64,000 nt of DNA from Pseudomonas sp. CFBP 13711 (GCF_014842265.1 NZ_JACYVI010000001.1:434001-498000); one strand, 5' to 3'; shown: positions 28,845-38,685, counted from the stretch's first letter. Program-made: numbers and translations. Notes: generated by a model not told the origin, from the sequence alone.

Positions 28845-30560
28845 TCAGGCCAGCAGGTCCTGAAGCGTCGCCAGGCTGTCGGCTTCGGCAACGGGTTTGT
28901 CGAGGCGCCACCGCAGCATCCTCGGGAACCTGACGGCAATGCCGCTTTTGTGCCGTTTCGACAGGGCGATGCCTTCGAAGCCCAGCTCGAATACCAGGGT
29001 CGGGGTAACACTTCGGACCGGGCCGAACTTGTCGACGGTGGTCTTGCGGATGATCGCATCGACTTTGCGCATCTCTTCGTCGGTCAGGCCTGAATACGCT
29101 TTGGCGAAGGGCACCAATGTCCGTTCGCTGGATTCCGGCGGGCCGTCCCAGACCGCAAATGTGTAGTCGCTATACAAACTGGCGCGGCGGCCGTGCCCGC
29201 GCTGGGCGTAGATCAAAACCGCATCGACGCTGAACGGGTCCATTTTCCACTTCCACCACACGCCCATGTCCTTGGTGCGCCCGACGCCGTACAGCGAGTC
29301 CCGCGCCTTGAGCATCATGCCTTCCACGCCGAGACTACGTGACGCCTCGCGCTGCCGGCCGAGGTCGAGCCAGTCAGTGCCCGTCAGTACGGGAGACGGC
29401 ATCAGCACCGGGCTCCGGGCGTTGGCAATGACCGTTTCCAGCTGCGTGCGCCGCTCATGTTGCGGGCGGCTGCGCCAGTCGTGGCCTTCCCATTCCAGCA
29501 GGTCGTACGCCAGCACGACGACCGGCACGTCTTCCAGAATCTTCTTGCCGAGGGTTTTGCGGCCGATCCGCTGTTGCAGCAGAGCGAAGGGCTGCACCGA
29601 CGGCGTCGCTTCGCCGGGCGTGCCTGGGGCTGGGGTGTCCAGGGCGAATTCGCCTTCCTCGGCATTCTCCGCAGCCGGGGCTTTCCAGACCACGATCTCG
29701 CCGTCGATCACCGTGCCGTCGGGCAGGCATTGGGTCAGGCTGTGCAGTTCGGGGAAGCGATCCGTGATCAGTTCTTCGCCTCGCGACCAGATCCACAGGC
29801 GACCTTCGCGCTTGACCACCTGGGCGCGGATGCCGTCCCACTTCCATTCCACCTGCCAGTTTTCGGCGGCGCCCAGCAGGTTCTCGAACTGGTCGACCGG
29901 CTGCTGCAGCGCATGGGCGAGGAAGAAGGGGTAGGGCTGGCCACCCCGCTGCGCGTGTTCGTCGGCCGACTCTTCGGCGATAAGCTTCAAATAGCCTTCG
30001 GCGCTGGGGCGGTGGGAAAGATCGGTGTACCCCACCAGCCGCTGGGCCACGCGCTTGCTGTCGATATCGGCCAGCGCGGCGAGGGCGCGGGTCACCAGCA
30101 GCTTCGAAACACCGACGCGGAAACTGCCGGTGATCAGCTTCAGGCAGACCATCAGGCTTTGCGGGTCCAGTTGCGACCAGAACGTCGGCAGGCGCTCGAG
30201 CAATTCTTCCGGGGGCAGGCCACGCAGGGGCAGCAGATGGTTTTCCATCCAGCTGGCCAGGCCTTCCTCTGAGCTGTGCTCGGCTTTAGGGAGCAACAGC
30301 GACAGGGTTTCCGCCAGATCGCCTACCGCCTGGTAACTCTCCTCGAACAGCCATTCCGGCAGTCCGGACAGCAACAGCGCCTGCTCACGCAACATGCGCG
30401 TCGGCACCAGTTGCCGTGGGCGTCCGCCGGACAGGAAGTACACCGCCCACGCGGCGTCTTCGGGGGCGGCCTTGCTGAAATAGGCTTTCATGGCCGCCAG
30501 TTTGGCGTTGCTGGAGGTGGTGGCGTCCAGGTCGGAATACAGCTCGGCGAAGGCCTTCAT
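28845..30560 (-). CDS. ATP-dependent DNA ligase
   Basis: A 571-residue ligase with an N-terminal DNA-binding domain (~1-200), an adenylation domain with catalytic K240 in motif I (VEWKWDGIRAQ) and an OB-fold domain at the C-terminus. The later nucleotidyltransferase motif EGMMLKARDSLYG (near 418-430) is also present. It forms a pair with the exonuclease gene, whose stop overlaps its start by 4 bp (30557-30560). In P. putida the same four repair genes form one cluster. It is distinct from LigD, because no polymerase or Ku gene is here. Confidence 0.93.
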   Translation of the reverse strand: MKAFAELYSDLDATTSSNAKLAAMKAYFSKAAPEDAAWAVYFLSGGRPRQLVPTRMLREQALLLSGLPEWLFEESYQAVGDLAETLSLLLPKAEHSSEEGLASWMENHLLPLRGLPPEELLERLPTFWSQLDPQSLMVCLKLITGSFRVGVSKLLVTRALAALADIDSKRVAQRLVGYTDLSHRPSAEGYLKLIAEESADEHAQRGGQPYPFFLAHALQQPVDQFENLLGAAENWQVEWKWDGIRAQVVKREGRLWIWSRGEELITDRFPELHSLTQCLPDGTVIDGEIVVWKAPAAENAEEGEFALDTPAPGTPGEATPSVQPFALLQQRIGRKTLGKKILEDVPVVVLAYDLLEWEGHDWRSRPQHERRTQLETVIANARSPVLMPSPVLTGTDWLDLGRQREASRSLGVEGMMLKARDSLYGVGRTKDMGVWWKWKMDPFSVDAVLIYAQRGHGRRASLYSDYTFAVWDGPPESSERTLVPFAKAYSGLTDEEMRKVDAIIRKTTVDKFGPVRSVTPTLVFELGFEGIALSKRHKSGIAVRFPRMLRWRLDKPVAEADSLATLQDLLA

Positions 30561-31609
30561 GACGAGGCCTCGCCTGTCGATGCAGGTTCGGGTGCGGGTT
30601 CGGTCTTGGCCGCTGCGTCGTCCTCTTCGTCGCCGTATTCGGTGGAAAAGCCTTGGGCGTCGAGGCCCAGTTCCCGCAGGTAGCGCACCAGCACGGCCAC
30701 CGAGCCGTGGGTGACCATCACTCGCTCAGCGCCGGTGTTTTCGATGGCCCAGAGCAGGCCGGGCCAGTCGGCATGGTCCGAGAGGGCGAAGCCGCGATCG
30801 ACGCCGCGCCGACGTCGTGTGCCGCGAAGCATCATCCAGCCGCTGGCGAAGGCGTCGCTGAATTCGCCGAATCGGCGCATCCAGGTGCTGCCGCCGGCGG
30901 ATGGCGGTGCGACGATCAGGGCGCTGCGCAAGGCGGGGTCGGTTTTTTTGAAGTCACCGGCGTAGTGGGTTTCCGGGATGCGCACGCCGGCCTCGCGGTA
31001 GACGCGGTTCAGCGGCTCGACGGCGCCGTGGACGAGGATCGGGCCGATGCTGGGGTCGATGCCGTGGAGGATGCGTTGGGCTTTGCCGAATGAATAGGCG
31101 AAGAGGACGCTGGCTTTGCCGGCGGCGGCATTGGCGCGCCACCATTCGTTGATGCCGGCGAAGATTTCCGATTGGGGCTGCCAGCGGTAGATCGGCAGGC
31201 CGAAGGTGGATTCGGTGATGAAGGTGTGGCAGCGCACGGGTTCGAAGGGTTCGCAGGTGCCGTCGGGTTCGACTTTGTAGTCGCCTGAGGCGACCCAGAT
31301 TTCGCCCTGGTATTCGAGGCGGACCTGGGCGGAACCGAGGACGTGGCCGGCCGGGTGAAAGCTGAGTTTGACGCCGTGGTGGGTGATGCTTTCGCCGTAG
31401 GCGAGGGTCTGAAGGTTGATGTCCTGGCCGAGTCGGGAGCGCAGTATGCCTTCGCCGGGTGCGGCGGCGAGGTAGTGTTCATTGCCGGTGCGGGCGTGGT
31501 CGCCGTGGGCGTGGGTGATGACGGAGCGTTCGACCGGGCGCCACGGATCGATGTAGAAATCACCGGGCGGGCAGTAGAGGCCTTCGGGGCGGGCAATGAC
31601 GAGATCCAT
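30557..31609 (-). CDS. Ligase-associated exonuclease, metallo-beta-lactamase/beta-CASP fold
   Basis: A 350-residue nuclease of the SNM1/Artemis-like group. The metal motif HAHGDH is at 33-38 (SVITHAHGDHA), later histidines occur in ALSDHADW, and the beta-CASP region follows. The last ~30 residues are an acidic/alanine-rich tail. It opens the exo-ligase operon. A run of GATCAA repeats and a 270-bp element lie immediately upstream, so the promoter is close to repeated DNA. Confidence 0.92.
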   Translation of the reverse strand: MDLVIARPEGLYCPPGDFYIDPWRPVERSVITHAHGDHARTGNEHYLAAAPGEGILRSRLGQDINLQTLAYGESITHHGVKLSFHPAGHVLGSAQVRLEYQGEIWVASGDYKVEPDGTCEPFEPVRCHTFITESTFGLPIYRWQPQSEIFAGINEWWRANAAAGKASVLFAYSFGKAQRILHGIDPSIGPILVHGAVEPLNRVYREAGVRIPETHYAGDFKKTDPALRSALIVAPPSAGGSTWMRRFGEFSDAFASGWMMLRGTRRRRGVDRGFALSDHADWPGLLWAIENTGAERVMVTHGSVAVLVRYLRELGLDAQGFSTEYGDEEDDAAAKTEPAPEPASTGEASS

Positions 31610-31680
31610 GGTTTGACCGGGTTTGGGGACTTGTCAGGTAGAGCGGTGGCGGGGCGCAGAAGTTCGGGGTTTTGAAGCAA

Positions 31681-31722
31681 GATCAAGATCAAGATCAAGA
31701 TCAAGATCAAGATCAAGATCAA
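31681..31722. repeat. Hexanucleotide tandem array, seven GATCAA units
   Basis: Seven perfect GATCAA units run from 31681 to 31722, 72 bp before the start of the exonuclease gene on the other strand, and join copy 2 of the 270-bp element. Degenerate single units (GATCAAAAGC, GATCAAGAGC) border all three copies of the element, so the array looks like an expansion of its terminal sequence. Confidence 0.95.
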
Positions 31723-31730
31723 GAGCGTCG

Positions 31731-32000
31731 GCCTAACGGCTCGACTGTTTCGCCTTCGGCGAGTTACTTGGAAAAGCACCCCAAGTAACCAAGGGTGCTT
31801 GCTCTAGGTTGGGCCCGACTTCGTCGGGTTCCTTCACTCCGGTCTCGCTCCGTGGGCCCGCCGCCATCCGCCATCCATGGCGGGGGGCGGCTCTCTCGGC
31901 ATCCATGCCGCTCGGCCCACTCCACGAGACCTGCGTTCAGCCTGCACCAAAGTCGCGTTTGGCGGTGAATGGGCTTTTTGTGTATGAAGATCAAAAGCGA
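31731..32000. repeat. Dispersed ~270-bp structured element, copy 2
   Basis: Same layout as copy 1. The competing hairpins are at 31763-31789 (GTTACTTGG/CCAAGTAAC) and 31776-31798 (GCACCC/GGGTGC). A stem CCCGA/TCGGG near 31815 replaces CCCT/AGGG of the other copies. CCGCCAT/ATGGCGG is at 31868-31883, where copies 1 and 3 have GGACAT/ATGTCC, and CGGCAT/ATGCCG is at 31897-31910. It has no gene that I accept. Confidence 0.75.
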
Positions 32001-32026
32001 AAAGCAGATCAAAAGCAGATCAAAAG

Positions 32027-32218
32027 CTTCCCGGCTAAAGCCGGTCCTACTGACAGAGCGCATGCTTTTTGTAGGACTGGCTTTAGCCGGGAAGACGGCC
32101 CCACTGGCTGCATGCGTTGCTTTTAGTGGGACCGGCTTTAGCCGGGAAGGCGCCAGTTCAGGCGGGCGAAGGCCGATGAAGCGACGCCGTCCCCGTGGGA
32201 GCGAGCTTGCTCGCGAAT
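32027..32218. repeat. REP cluster, two types
   Basis: Three units of the CCGGCTTTAGCCGGGAAG type (32027-32050 inverted, 32070-32094, 32126-32150) are followed by one GTGGGAGCGAGCTTGCTCGCGAA unit (32195-32217). Two REP families thus sit side by side, directly behind copy 2 of the 270-bp element. Confidence 0.8.
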
Positions 32219-32308
32219 GCTGTTGATTGTGCACCCTGGTAGCCGTAGCCAGGTCCGCAGTCAGCCGCTTAGACTGTCCCCTCTTTCTGTTTTCAAAGGA
32301 CGAATCCA

Positions 32309-32812
32309 GTGAATGTTGCTGTTGATCAGGTGGTGATCCATCGTTTTACCGAGGCCCATATCGAGGGTGTCACTGCGTTGTATAACGACCCCAGTGTGTG
32401 TCGTCAGGTGCTTCAGATGCCGTATCAGTCGGCCGATGTCTGGCGCAAACGGCTGGCGGGGGCGGATGACCGTTCGGTGAAGCTGGTCGCTTTGCATCAG
32501 GGTCATGTGATTGGCAACATCGGTCTGGAACAATACGCGCGCATTCGCCAGCGTCATGTGGGCGCCATCGGCATGGGCGTGGCGGCGGGGTGGCAGGGCA
32601 AAGGGGTGGGGTCGCGGCTGATGGCCGCCGTGCTTGAAGTCGCGGACAACTGGATGAACCTACACCGAGTTGAACTCACCGTGTTTGCCGATAACGAAGC
32701 CGCTTTGGCGCTGTACCGCAAATTCGGCTTCGAAACCGAAGGCCGCCTGCGGGACTACGCCATACGCGACGGCGTCCTCGTCGACGCCATCAGCATGGCG
32801 CGATTGAAATAA
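32309..32812 (+). CDS. GNAT family N-acetyltransferase, YhhY/AaaT-like
   Basis: A 167-residue acetyltransferase. The acetyl-CoA loop GWQGKGVGSRLM is near 90-101, and the motif HRVELTVFADNEAALALYRKFGFE follows. The overall sequence closely follows E. coli YhhY, an amino-acid N-acetyltransferase (N-terminal recognition of Q-M-P-Y/Q-V-P-x and C-terminal VDAISMARLK). The substrate is inferred from that likeness only. It stands alone behind the REP cluster. Confidence 0.9.
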   Translation: MNVAVDQVVIHRFTEAHIEGVTALYNDPSVCRQVLQMPYQSADVWRKRLAGADDRSVKLVALHQGHVIGNIGLEQYARIRQRHVGAIGMGVAAGWQGKGVGSRLMAAVLEVADNWMNLHRVELTVFADNEAALALYRKFGFETEGRLRDYAIRDGVLVDAISMARLK

Positions 32813-32910
32813 CCGCGCTTTAGAAAGAGCGACGCTGATTGTCACAGGCTGCATACCCACGCGGCGCGTGGGTACAATCATCCTGACTCAGCGGAAGGGC
32901 ATAATTCGGG

Positions 32911-32955
32911 AGCGAATTAATTTACGGTGAAGCGTAGTAAATAAATCAGTCCCAC
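32911..32955. repeat. Imperfect palindrome with TTTACGGTGAAGCG core, copy A
   Basis: GAATTAATTTACGGTGAAGC, then GTAGTAAATAAATCAGTCCC, form a broad palindrome that recurs at 63869-63915. The form GGGGACAG-ATTTA ... TAAAT-CAGTCCCC resembles palindromes linked to REP-associated Y1 transposases, but no transposase gene is nearby. The 339 bp from 32813 to 33151 otherwise hold a half REP at 32983-33003 and no gene. Confidence 0.6.
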
Positions 32956-33151
32956 TAAATCCCCTTGAACGATCAACAGCATTTGCGAGCAAGCTCGCTC
33001 TTAAAAGAACGGTGTCGTGTCATCAACCTTCGCTTGCCTGAGCGAGCGTCTTCCCGGATGAAGCCCGTCCCATCGAAAAAACTCTACAACGAGAGAGCGA
33101 CCTATTCTATTACCACTGATTCACAGGGTAACAGCCGAAAGCATTATCCTG

Positions 33152-33619
33152 TCACACGCTAACAGGGGATTTGAAAGTGATCTTCTTGATATGTGCTGAA
33201 GGCATTGGCGTTCCGTCGGGTCGACCACTACCACCTGCTACCAAATCCGTGATATAGCCATCAACTGTACCGGTCTCAAGATTTATTCCGTCTATATGGA
33301 GGGTGCCATCAAGCCCCATTCCACCGCTGGTGTAATGAAAGCTACCTCCCTCGACGAGTAATATGGATACCCGATCTACCGGAATCTGATGATCGCCAGG
33401 CGTCAGGTTGAAGCCAGCGTTAAAGTCGATTCGGAGCACCCAGTCTGTAGGCTTGGTCTCTCCCCGGACATTATTTCCATAAAGATAATTTTTAGTCAGA
33501 TAAGCATAGTGCAATTTTATTCGGTTACCATCACCATCCTTATCTAAAAAGATTTCTGCCGGCTCAGAATCAACCTTGTCTAGGCTAACCTCTAGCTGTT
33601 TTGCAATATTCGCGTCCAT
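33152..33619 (-). CDS. Orphan hypothetical protein, A+T-rich
   Basis: A 155-residue protein with AAGGAG seven bases before its ATG at 33619. It is beta-rich and polar, without a signal peptide or membrane helix. DKDGDGNRIK (27-36) looks like a calcium-binding D-x-D-x-D-G loop. Codon use is clearly richer in A+T than gdhB next door, which suggests recent gain. I recognise no family. It could be an effector, antigen-like or lectin-like protein, but nothing decides this. Confidence 0.7.
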   Translation of the reverse strand: MDANIAKQLEVSLDKVDSEPAEIFLDKDGDGNRIKLHYAYLTKNYLYGNNVRGETKPTDWVLRIDFNAGFNLTPGDHQIPVDRVSILLVEGGSFHYTSGGMGLDGTLHIDGINLETGTVDGYITDLVAGGSGRPDGTPMPSAHIKKITFKSPVSV

Positions 33620-33780
33620 ATGACATCTCCTTATTTGAATTAAAAAACTAACGCAAATAGTCGTTGGCGTAAAGTATATACATGGACCCTTTCGAAATAG
33701 CGTTCATAGCTTTAATCGCTATACAGTTTAAACAACACCGAGCGCCTGGCCCTCATCCTCAAGAATCCTTCCATAAAAAA

Positions 33781-33804
33781 GCCCCGCGTCTCTCAACGCG
33801 GGGC
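33781..33804 (-). terminator. Terminator of gdhB
   Basis: GCCCCGCGT-CTCTCA-ACGCGGGGC is a perfect 9-bp stem, with AAAAAA on its left that gives a T-tract on the minus strand. It lies 24 bp beyond the gdhB stop. Confidence 0.92.
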
Positions 33805-33828
33805 TTCCGTTTACAGCCGACTAAACCA

Positions 33829-36800
33829 TCACACCACAGCCGTCTGCCCACTCATCGCCAGATCCAGCAACTCACGGTTAGCGACCGCATACATCGCATA
33901 ATCGTTACCGCTTGCCGCACGCAACTCCACCAACATCGCGCGCCAGCGCTCGACCATCGGCAAATGCTGCTCCAGCCACAGACTCAAACGCTCCTCGACA
34001 TCCGCAGGACCATTCGCCATCTGCAACACCGACACCGTAATCGCCCGCTGCTGCCAATCGATATCATCACGGAACGCCTCACGGGCCAGCGCCTGCCAGT
34101 TGTTCTCCACCGGCAACGCACTGATCTGCTGCAGATACCACGTCACATCCAGCGAACTGCCCACCGCGAAATACACCTTCGCCACATCCGCTGCATTCTG
34201 ACCGGTCACATCAGACGCCTCGATGATCGGCAACAGCGTGTACAAATGACTCGTACCCGCCACCATCCGCGCCAGCAACTCCGGCACGCCGGCCGCCACG
34301 TACTCCTGATAACGCGTCTGCCAGACCTCACGGGTCGGGCCTTCCAGCAACTCGTCCAGCTTCAGACCCAGCGCCGCGATGTGCGGACCGAAGTGCGCCA
34401 CATCACGCGCCGCGTCCAGCTCGTTGCGACGGCTGCGCAGGAACCAGCGCGTCGCGCGACGGCCCAGACGCATCAGCTCATCCATCAACGCCAGTTGAAT
34501 CTCGGCCGGGACCTTGTAGTCCAGCGCCTCGATCTGACGGAACCAGTGCGGGAGGTGGAAAATGTCACGCACGATCACGTAAGCACCGGCCACGTTGGCC
34601 GCGGTCATGCCGGTCGACTCTTTGAGCCGCTGCACGAACGTGATGCCCATGTGATTGACCAGGTCGTTGGCGATCTGCGTGCTGACGATTTCGCGCTTCA
34701 GACGGTGACGACGCATCGACTCGGAGAACTTCGCACCCAGTGACGGCGGGAACGCCGTCTCCATGTCGCGGGCCAGGTAGTCGTCATCCGGAACGCGGGA
34801 TTCCAGCAGCGCTTCCTTGAGGTCGATCTTGCTGTAGGAGATCAGCACCGACAGCTCGGCCCGGGTCAGGCCCTTCTTCTCGGCGATGCGCTCGGCCAGT
34901 TGATCTTCCGCCGGCAGGAACTCGATGGCGCGGTCCAGCTTGCCGCGCGCTTCCAGGTCGCTCATCAGGCGCTTGTACTCGGCGATGCGCTCGTAGGCAC
35001 GGCGCTCCGCCAGGGACAGGGCCTGGGTCTGCTTGTAGTTGTTGCCGAGAACGAGGTTGCCCACTTCGTCGGTCATGCTTTCGAGCAGCAGGTTGCGCTG
35101 CTTCTCGGTCATGTCGCCGGCCTGGACCACTTCGTTCAGGAGGATCTTGATGTTTACTTCGTGGTCGGAGCAGTCCACACCACCGGCGTTGTCGATGAAG
35201 TCGGTGTTGGTCGCGCCGCCCATCAGGCCGAATTCGACACGGCCCAGCTGGGTCATGCCGAGGTTGCCGCCCTCGCCCACCACTTTGCAGCGCAGCTGAT
35301 TGCCGTTGACGCGCAGTGCGTCGTTGGCCTTGTCGCCGACGTCCGCGTGGGATTCGGTGCTGGCCTTGACGTAGGTGCCGATGCCGCCGTTCCACAGCAG
35401 ATCCACTGGCGCCTTGAGCAGCGCGTGCATCAGTTCGGTCGGGGTCAGCTTGTCAGCGGTGATGTCAAAGCGCGCTTTCATCTGCGGGGTGATCGCGATG
35501 CTTTTCGCGCTGCGCGGGAAGATACCGCCGCCTTCGGACATCAGGCTGGTGTCGTAATCGGTCCACGCCGAACGCGGCAGGTCGAACAGACGCTGACGCT
35601 CGACGAAGCTGCTCGCCGGGTCCGGATTCGGATCGATGAAGATATGCAGGTGGTTGAAGGCCGCCACCAGCTGAAGCTTGTCGGACATCAACAGGCCGTT
35701 GCCGAACACGTCACCGGCCATGTCGCCGACGCCGATCACGCTGATGCTGTCCTGCTGTACGTTGATGCCGCGCTCGCGGAAGTGGCGTTGCACGCCGACC
35801 CACGCGCCCTTGGCGGTGATGCCCATTTTCTTGTGGTCGTAACCCGCCGAGCCGCCGGAAGCGAAGGCGTCGCCGAGCCAGAAGCCGTAGTCGATGGCGA
35901 TGCCGTTGGCGATGTCGGAGAAGGTCGCGGTGCCTTTGTCGGCGGCGACGACCAGGTACGGGTCATCGTCGTCGTGGCGCACGACGTTGGCCGGCGGCAC
36001 CAGCGCGCCTTCTTTCAGGTTGTCGGTGATGTCCAGCAGGCCGGAAATGAAGAGACGGTAGCAAGCGATGGCTTCGGCCTGAATCTCGTCGCGGGTCCCG
36101 GTGGTCGGCAGACGACGGGGCAGGAAGCCGCCCTTGGCACCGACCGGCACGATGACCGAGTTCTTCACTTGCTGGGCTTTGACCAGACCCAGCACTTCGG
36201 TGCGGAAGTCTTCCTCACGGTCGGACCAGCGCAGGCCGCCACGGGCCACGTTGCCAAAGCGCAGGTGCACGCCTTCGACGCGTGGCGAGTAGACGAAGAT
36301 TTCGAACTTCGGCACTGGCTTCGGCAGCTCTGGGATCAGGCGCGGGTTGAACTTGAAGCTGAAGTAGCTCTTGCTCTGGCCGTTGGCGTCGGTCTGATAG
36401 AAGTTGGTGCGCATGGTCGCCTTGATCAGGTCAAGGTAGCGACGCAGGATGCGGTCTTCGTTGAGCACTTGCACGCCGTCCAGCGCGGTCAGAATGGCCT
36501 GTTCCAGACGCTGCTGCATGTCGTCGAGGTCGCCGCCGCTGAGCTTGCGCGCCAGGTAGAAGCGGGTCTTGAACAGACGCGTCAGTTCGCGGGCAATGTC
36601 GGCGTGGTTGTTCAGCGTGCTGGCGATGTAACCCAGGTCGAAGCCCAGACGGATCTGCTTCAGGTAACGCGCGTAGGCACGCAGCAGCGCCACGTCGCGC
36701 CACGGCAGACCGGCCGTCAGCACCAGACGGTTGAAGGCGTCGTTTTCGGCTTCGCCACGGACGATGTGGACGAAGGCGTCCTGCAGCGTGTCGTTGAGCT

Positions 36801-38685
36801 GTTGCAGGTCCAGTTTCAGACCTTCGCCATAGGTGAACGCGAAGTCGTGAATCCAGAATTCGCGGCCATTCGTGTGGCGCAGGCGGTACGGGAATTCACC
36901 GAGCACGCGCAGGCCAAGGTTTTCCAGAATCGGCAGCACGTCGGACAGCGCCAGCGGCGTGTCAGCGTGGTACAGCTTGCAGTGCAACTGCGCCTTGTCG
37001 CCCGACAGCGGCTGGTAAAAGCTCATCACCAGCGGATTGGCTTCGGACAGACTCAGCACGTGTTGCATGTCGACCACGGCGGAATGCGCGGCGAAACGCT
37101 CGCGGTAGCCTGCCGGGAAACCTTTAGGGAAGTCGGCCAGCACGTTGGTGCCCTGGGCTTCACCGAAGCTTTCGATGACCAGACTGGCGTAGTCGTCTTT
37201 CCACGAACGGCAGGCCTGGATGACTTCGTTTTCCAGCTGCTGCGGGTCGATGTCGAGGGTGACTTTCGGGTCCACACGCAGGATCAGCTGCACGCGCGCC
37301 AGTACCGACTCGGAGAAGAAGGTCCAGAACTCGCAGTCGGTCGCCTTCAGGCGATCCATCAGCACTTGCTGGATCTTCTGACGGACTTCGGTGGAGTAGA
37401 CGTCGCGCGGCACGTAGGCCAGGCAGTAGCAGAAACGGCCGTAGGGGTCTTTGCGCAGGAACACGCGGATCTTGTTGCGCTCCTGGATCTGCACGATCGA
37501 CATGACGGTGGTGAACAGCTCGTCCACCGGGGTCTGGAACAGGTCATCGCGGGGCAGCACTTCAACCACCTGCGCCAGTTCCTTGCCCAGGTGGGCCTTG
37601 GCGTCGAAGCCGGAACGGCGCTCGACTTCGGCAACCTTGCGGCGGATGTACGGAATGGCGCGCACGCTTTCGCCATACACCGACGAGGTGTACAGGCCCA
37701 TGAAGCGCGATTCCTTGATGACCTTGCCGTCGGCGTCGATCTGGCGGATCGACACGTAGTCCGGGTACGCCGGGCGATGCACGCGGCTCGGGTGCGCGGC
37801 TTTGGCGAAGGACAGCAGGGTCGGCTCCTGCAGGTATTTCACTGCATAGCCTTCGATGTGCAGGTCTTCGGCAGTGAGCCCTGCGCGCAGCAGTTTGGTC
37901 AGACCGAGGAAGGACGACGGGTCGTAATGAAGCTGACCGCCCTCGCCTTCGTCGTCGACGGTAAATTCTTCATAGCCGAGGAAGGTGAAGTGGTTGTTCA
38001 CCAGCCACTCGAGGAACACCTTGACCTCGGATTTCTCCTCGGGGTCGATGTTGTATTCGGTGGCGTCGATGCCGACCAGCAGCTCGTGGAGCTTGGCTTT
38101 CATCGGCTCGAAGTCTTCAACGGCAACGCGGACTTCGCCCAGCACCTGCTCCAGTTCGCGGGCGAGCACGTTCAGCTCCGCGGCATTGGCGCAACGGTCG
38201 ATCTCCAGGTACATCAGCGATTCTTGCAGGACGTCGTCGCCGGTGGTGCCTTTTGGCAGCAGTTCGAGCAACTGGCCTTTCGCGTCACGGCGGACGCTCA
38301 GCACGGTGGTCTGCAGCGTGTGGATGCTGTAACCGCGGCGGTTCAGTTCGGTACGCACCGAGTCGACCAGAAAGGGCAGGTCGTGGTGCAGGACTTCGAC
38401 GGCGGTGTGGGTGGACTGCCAGCCGTGACGTTCGTAATCGGGGTTGTAGACGCGGACCTGGGGCGTGCCGTGCTCGAATCGTTCGAGCAGGCGCCAGGCC
38501 GAGAGGGTGCAACCGGCCAGGTCAGAGAGTCTGCGCTGGGTGAGTTCGTCGAGGGAGATGATGCCGAAGAATTGGTCGGCGAACAGCGCCACTTGTGGCA
38601 GTGCCTGTTCGCTGATGTGCTGAGCCAGTGCCGCTCGCAGTTGGTGCTGGAAGTCGGACTTGCTGGCTGCGGTGAAGAACGCCAT
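33829..38685 (-). CDS. gdhB: NAD-specific glutamate dehydrogenase, 180-kDa class
   Basis: A 1618-residue enzyme that oxidises glutamate to 2-oxoglutarate, used in arginine and glutamate catabolism. N-terminal ACT-like regulatory regions (~1-700) precede the catalytic dehydrogenase domain; VPVGAKGGFLPRRLP lies near 846-860 and the Rossmann region with SVIGVGDMAGDVFGNGL near 980. Length and layout match GdhB of P. aeruginosa, which is activated by arginine and controlled by ArgR. No exact ArgR half-site was found upstream here. The gene is opposite in direction to the moxR operon, as in P. aeruginosa. Confidence 0.96.
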   Translation of the reverse strand: MAFFTAASKSDFQHQLRAALAQHISEQALPQVALFADQFFGIISLDELTQRRLSDLAGCTLSAWRLLERFEHGTPQVRVYNPDYERHGWQSTHTAVEVLHHDLPFLVDSVRTELNRRGYSIHTLQTTVLSVRRDAKGQLLELLPKGTTGDDVLQESLMYLEIDRCANAAELNVLARELEQVLGEVRVAVEDFEPMKAKLHELLVGIDATEYNIDPEEKSEVKVFLEWLVNNHFTFLGYEEFTVDDEGEGGQLHYDPSSFLGLTKLLRAGLTAEDLHIEGYAVKYLQEPTLLSFAKAAHPSRVHRPAYPDYVSIRQIDADGKVIKESRFMGLYTSSVYGESVRAIPYIRRKVAEVERRSGFDAKAHLGKELAQVVEVLPRDDLFQTPVDELFTTVMSIVQIQERNKIRVFLRKDPYGRFCYCLAYVPRDVYSTEVRQKIQQVLMDRLKATDCEFWTFFSESVLARVQLILRVDPKVTLDIDPQQLENEVIQACRSWKDDYASLVIESFGEAQGTNVLADFPKGFPAGYRERFAAHSAVVDMQHVLSLSEANPLVMSFYQPLSGDKAQLHCKLYHADTPLALSDVLPILENLGLRVLGEFPYRLRHTNGREFWIHDFAFTYGEGLKLDLQQLNDTLQDAFVHIVRGEAENDAFNRLVLTAGLPWRDVALLRAYARYLKQIRLGFDLGYIASTLNNHADIARELTRLFKTRFYLARKLSGGDLDDMQQRLEQAILTALDGVQVLNEDRILRRYLDLIKATMRTNFYQTDANGQSKSYFSFKFNPRLIPELPKPVPKFEIFVYSPRVEGVHLRFGNVARGGLRWSDREEDFRTEVLGLVKAQQVKNSVIVPVGAKGGFLPRRLPTTGTRDEIQAEAIACYRLFISGLLDITDNLKEGALVPPANVVRHDDDDPYLVVAADKGTATFSDIANGIAIDYGFWLGDAFASGGSAGYDHKKMGITAKGAWVGVQRHFRERGINVQQDSISVIGVGDMAGDVFGNGLLMSDKLQLVAAFNHLHIFIDPNPDPASSFVERQRLFDLPRSAWTDYDTSLMSEGGGIFPRSAKSIAITPQMKARFDITADKLTPTELMHALLKAPVDLLWNGGIGTYVKASTESHADVGDKANDALRVNGNQLRCKVVGEGGNLGMTQLGRVEFGLMGGATNTDFIDNAGGVDCSDHEVNIKILLNEVVQAGDMTEKQRNLLLESMTDEVGNLVLGNNYKQTQALSLAERRAYERIAEYKRLMSDLEARGKLDRAIEFLPAEDQLAERIAEKKGLTRAELSVLISYSKIDLKEALLESRVPDDDYLARDMETAFPPSLGAKFSESMRRHRLKREIVSTQIANDLVNHMGITFVQRLKESTGMTAANVAGAYVIVRDIFHLPHWFRQIEALDYKVPAEIQLALMDELMRLGRRATRWFLRSRRNELDAARDVAHFGPHIAALGLKLDELLEGPTREVWQTRYQEYVAAGVPELLARMVAGTSHLYTLLPIIEASDVTGQNAADVAKVYFAVGSSLDVTWYLQQISALPVENNWQALAREAFRDDIDWQQRAITVSVLQMANGPADVEERLSLWLEQHLPMVERWRAMLVELRAASGNDYAMYAVANRELLDLAMSGQTAVV

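Noticed and set aside
31681..31722. GATCAA array as a CRISPR or protein-coding Leu-Ile repeat
   Set aside because: There are no spacers, the unit is six bases long, and frames through it lack starts and continue into repeat DNA.
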